Shown here: positions 13,590 to 13,937 of the stretch, in pieces
Position numbering within the stretch: the stretch's first letter is position 1
Layout: the number at the start of each line of letters is the position of its first letter
Assembly: GCA_025769875.1 (NCBI GenBank)
Contig: JAGFNK010001166.1
Coordinates: forward strand, 1-13,937
DNA: 13,937 nucleotides
Direction of reading: 5' to 3'
Origin: Russula earlei
Lineage: Eukaryota > Basidiomycota > Agaricomycetes > Russulales > Russulaceae
Notes under the pieces: generated by a model
Database searches by the model: none
Seen by the model: only the letters and a program-made list of their open reading frames with translations
What the model was told of the DNA's origin: nothing
Program-made: the position numbers and the translations under genes

Positions 13590-13635
13590 GACAAAATTTT
13601 TGGAGACCCCCCCTTCGTGGGGGGACTTTGTCTAA
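13590..13635. repeat. Strong compound hairpin followed by CTAA
   Basis: An inner stem of six C (13607-13612) with six G (13619-13624) closes around a loop containing TTCG. An outer pair GACAAA (13590-13595) with TTTGTC (13627-13632) encloses it. CTAA at 13632-13635 ends 11 bases after the inner stem, with T next, the spacing seen at Helitron 3' ends. The stretch lies in sequence (13504-13777) in which I see no convincing gene; a 62-codon open frame there has no recognisable motif. Confidence 0.4.
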
Positions 13636-13777
13636 TGTGTTTCAGGAATCTTAGCCTCGATACCATGACTGTTCCACCAGCTCCTGATCACTCATGCTAA
13701 AAGTCAAAAAGGCAAAAACTAATTTACTGTCTCAGATATGGATTGCAGCAAGAAAGTCCTAACTAACGGAGGACACC

Positions 13778-13937
13778 ATGGAGCTCACCAAATGCAAGCT
13801 CGATGCCACAGCTAAAGGCCACAAAGGCAATACTATTTACTTGACCCTTGAAATTTCCTTACTGTCTCATAAAACTTATGATCAAGTATTTGCAAAATTG
13901 TACACACAGAATGTACTTAAAAGGCTTGGAAACAAGC
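13778..13937 (+). CDS. Start of an unrecognised open frame running off the window
   Basis: ATG 13778 lies in a favourable context (ACACCATGG) just after an in-frame stop (TAA, four codons upstream) and stays open for 53 codons to the window edge, beginning MELTKCKLDATAKGHKG. The composition looks protein-like (mixed hydrophobic and charged residues, several Lys), but no motif or family is recognisable in this fragment. It could be the first exon of a gene or part of another element. Length alone is weak evidence. Confidence 0.35.
   Translation, partial: MELTKCKLDATAKGHKGNTIYLTLEISLLSHKTYDQVFAKLYTQNVLKRLGNK

Overview
This window reads as a transposable-element graveyard from a fungal genome, most likely a mushroom-forming basidiomycete. 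The evidence for a fungus is short introns (51-60 bp, GT...AG, with pyrimidine-TNAY-like branch sites) in a spliced transposase pseudogene, Copia and chromodomain-bearing Gypsy retroelements, and many solo LTRs. The assignment to basidiomycetes is inference from family resemblance. I find no cellular housekeeping gene, rRNA, tRNA or CRISPR array. Nearly every coding stretch is broken by stops, frameshifts or insertions.

Region 1 (1-1755): an unrecognised minus-strand coding exon is split by a palindromic MITE (47-1415, about 403 bp when empty, arms about 190 bp, 3-bp target duplication TTT). A 961-bp solo LTR (LTR-G, 260-1220, duplication AAAGT) sits in the loop of that MITE. Region 2 (1756-4800): a Copia element with its 5' LTR, a primer site matching the anticodon arm of tRNA-Met, and a decayed gag-protease-integrase gene. 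It is cut off inside integrase and joined to a 5'-truncated LTR (LTR-E'). Region 3 (4801-6480): a minus-strand, three-intron, hAT-like transposase pseudogene truncated by LTR-E', its repeat-rich 5' terminal region, and a reversed LTR fragment.

Region 4 (6481-11656): the 3' half of a Ty3/Gypsy chromovirus (Gypsy-1): integrase, chromodomain, then an unusual extra ORF (ORF3, about 568 codons) with a coiled coil and a CCHC zinc knuckle, then a polypurine tract and a 3' LTR (LTR-A). Three unrelated solo LTRs lie inside it: D (6993-7377), C (8441-8919) and B (9816-10335). Region 5 (11657-13503): gag-protease of a second Gypsy element (Gypsy-2), broken by solo LTR-E (11811-12692). Region 6 (13504-13937): unassigned sequence with a strong compound hairpin, and the start of a short open frame that leaves the window.

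Five solo LTRs (G, D, C, B, E) each carry a perfect 5-bp duplication. In the four that interrupt reading frames, removing the LTR plus one duplication copy restores the frame exactly. Two observations stand out: the third ORF placed 3' of pol in Gypsy-1, and a recurring LTR layout in which a perfect or near-perfect hairpin begins 23-30 nt downstream of the TATA-like box, with different stem sequences in different LTR families.
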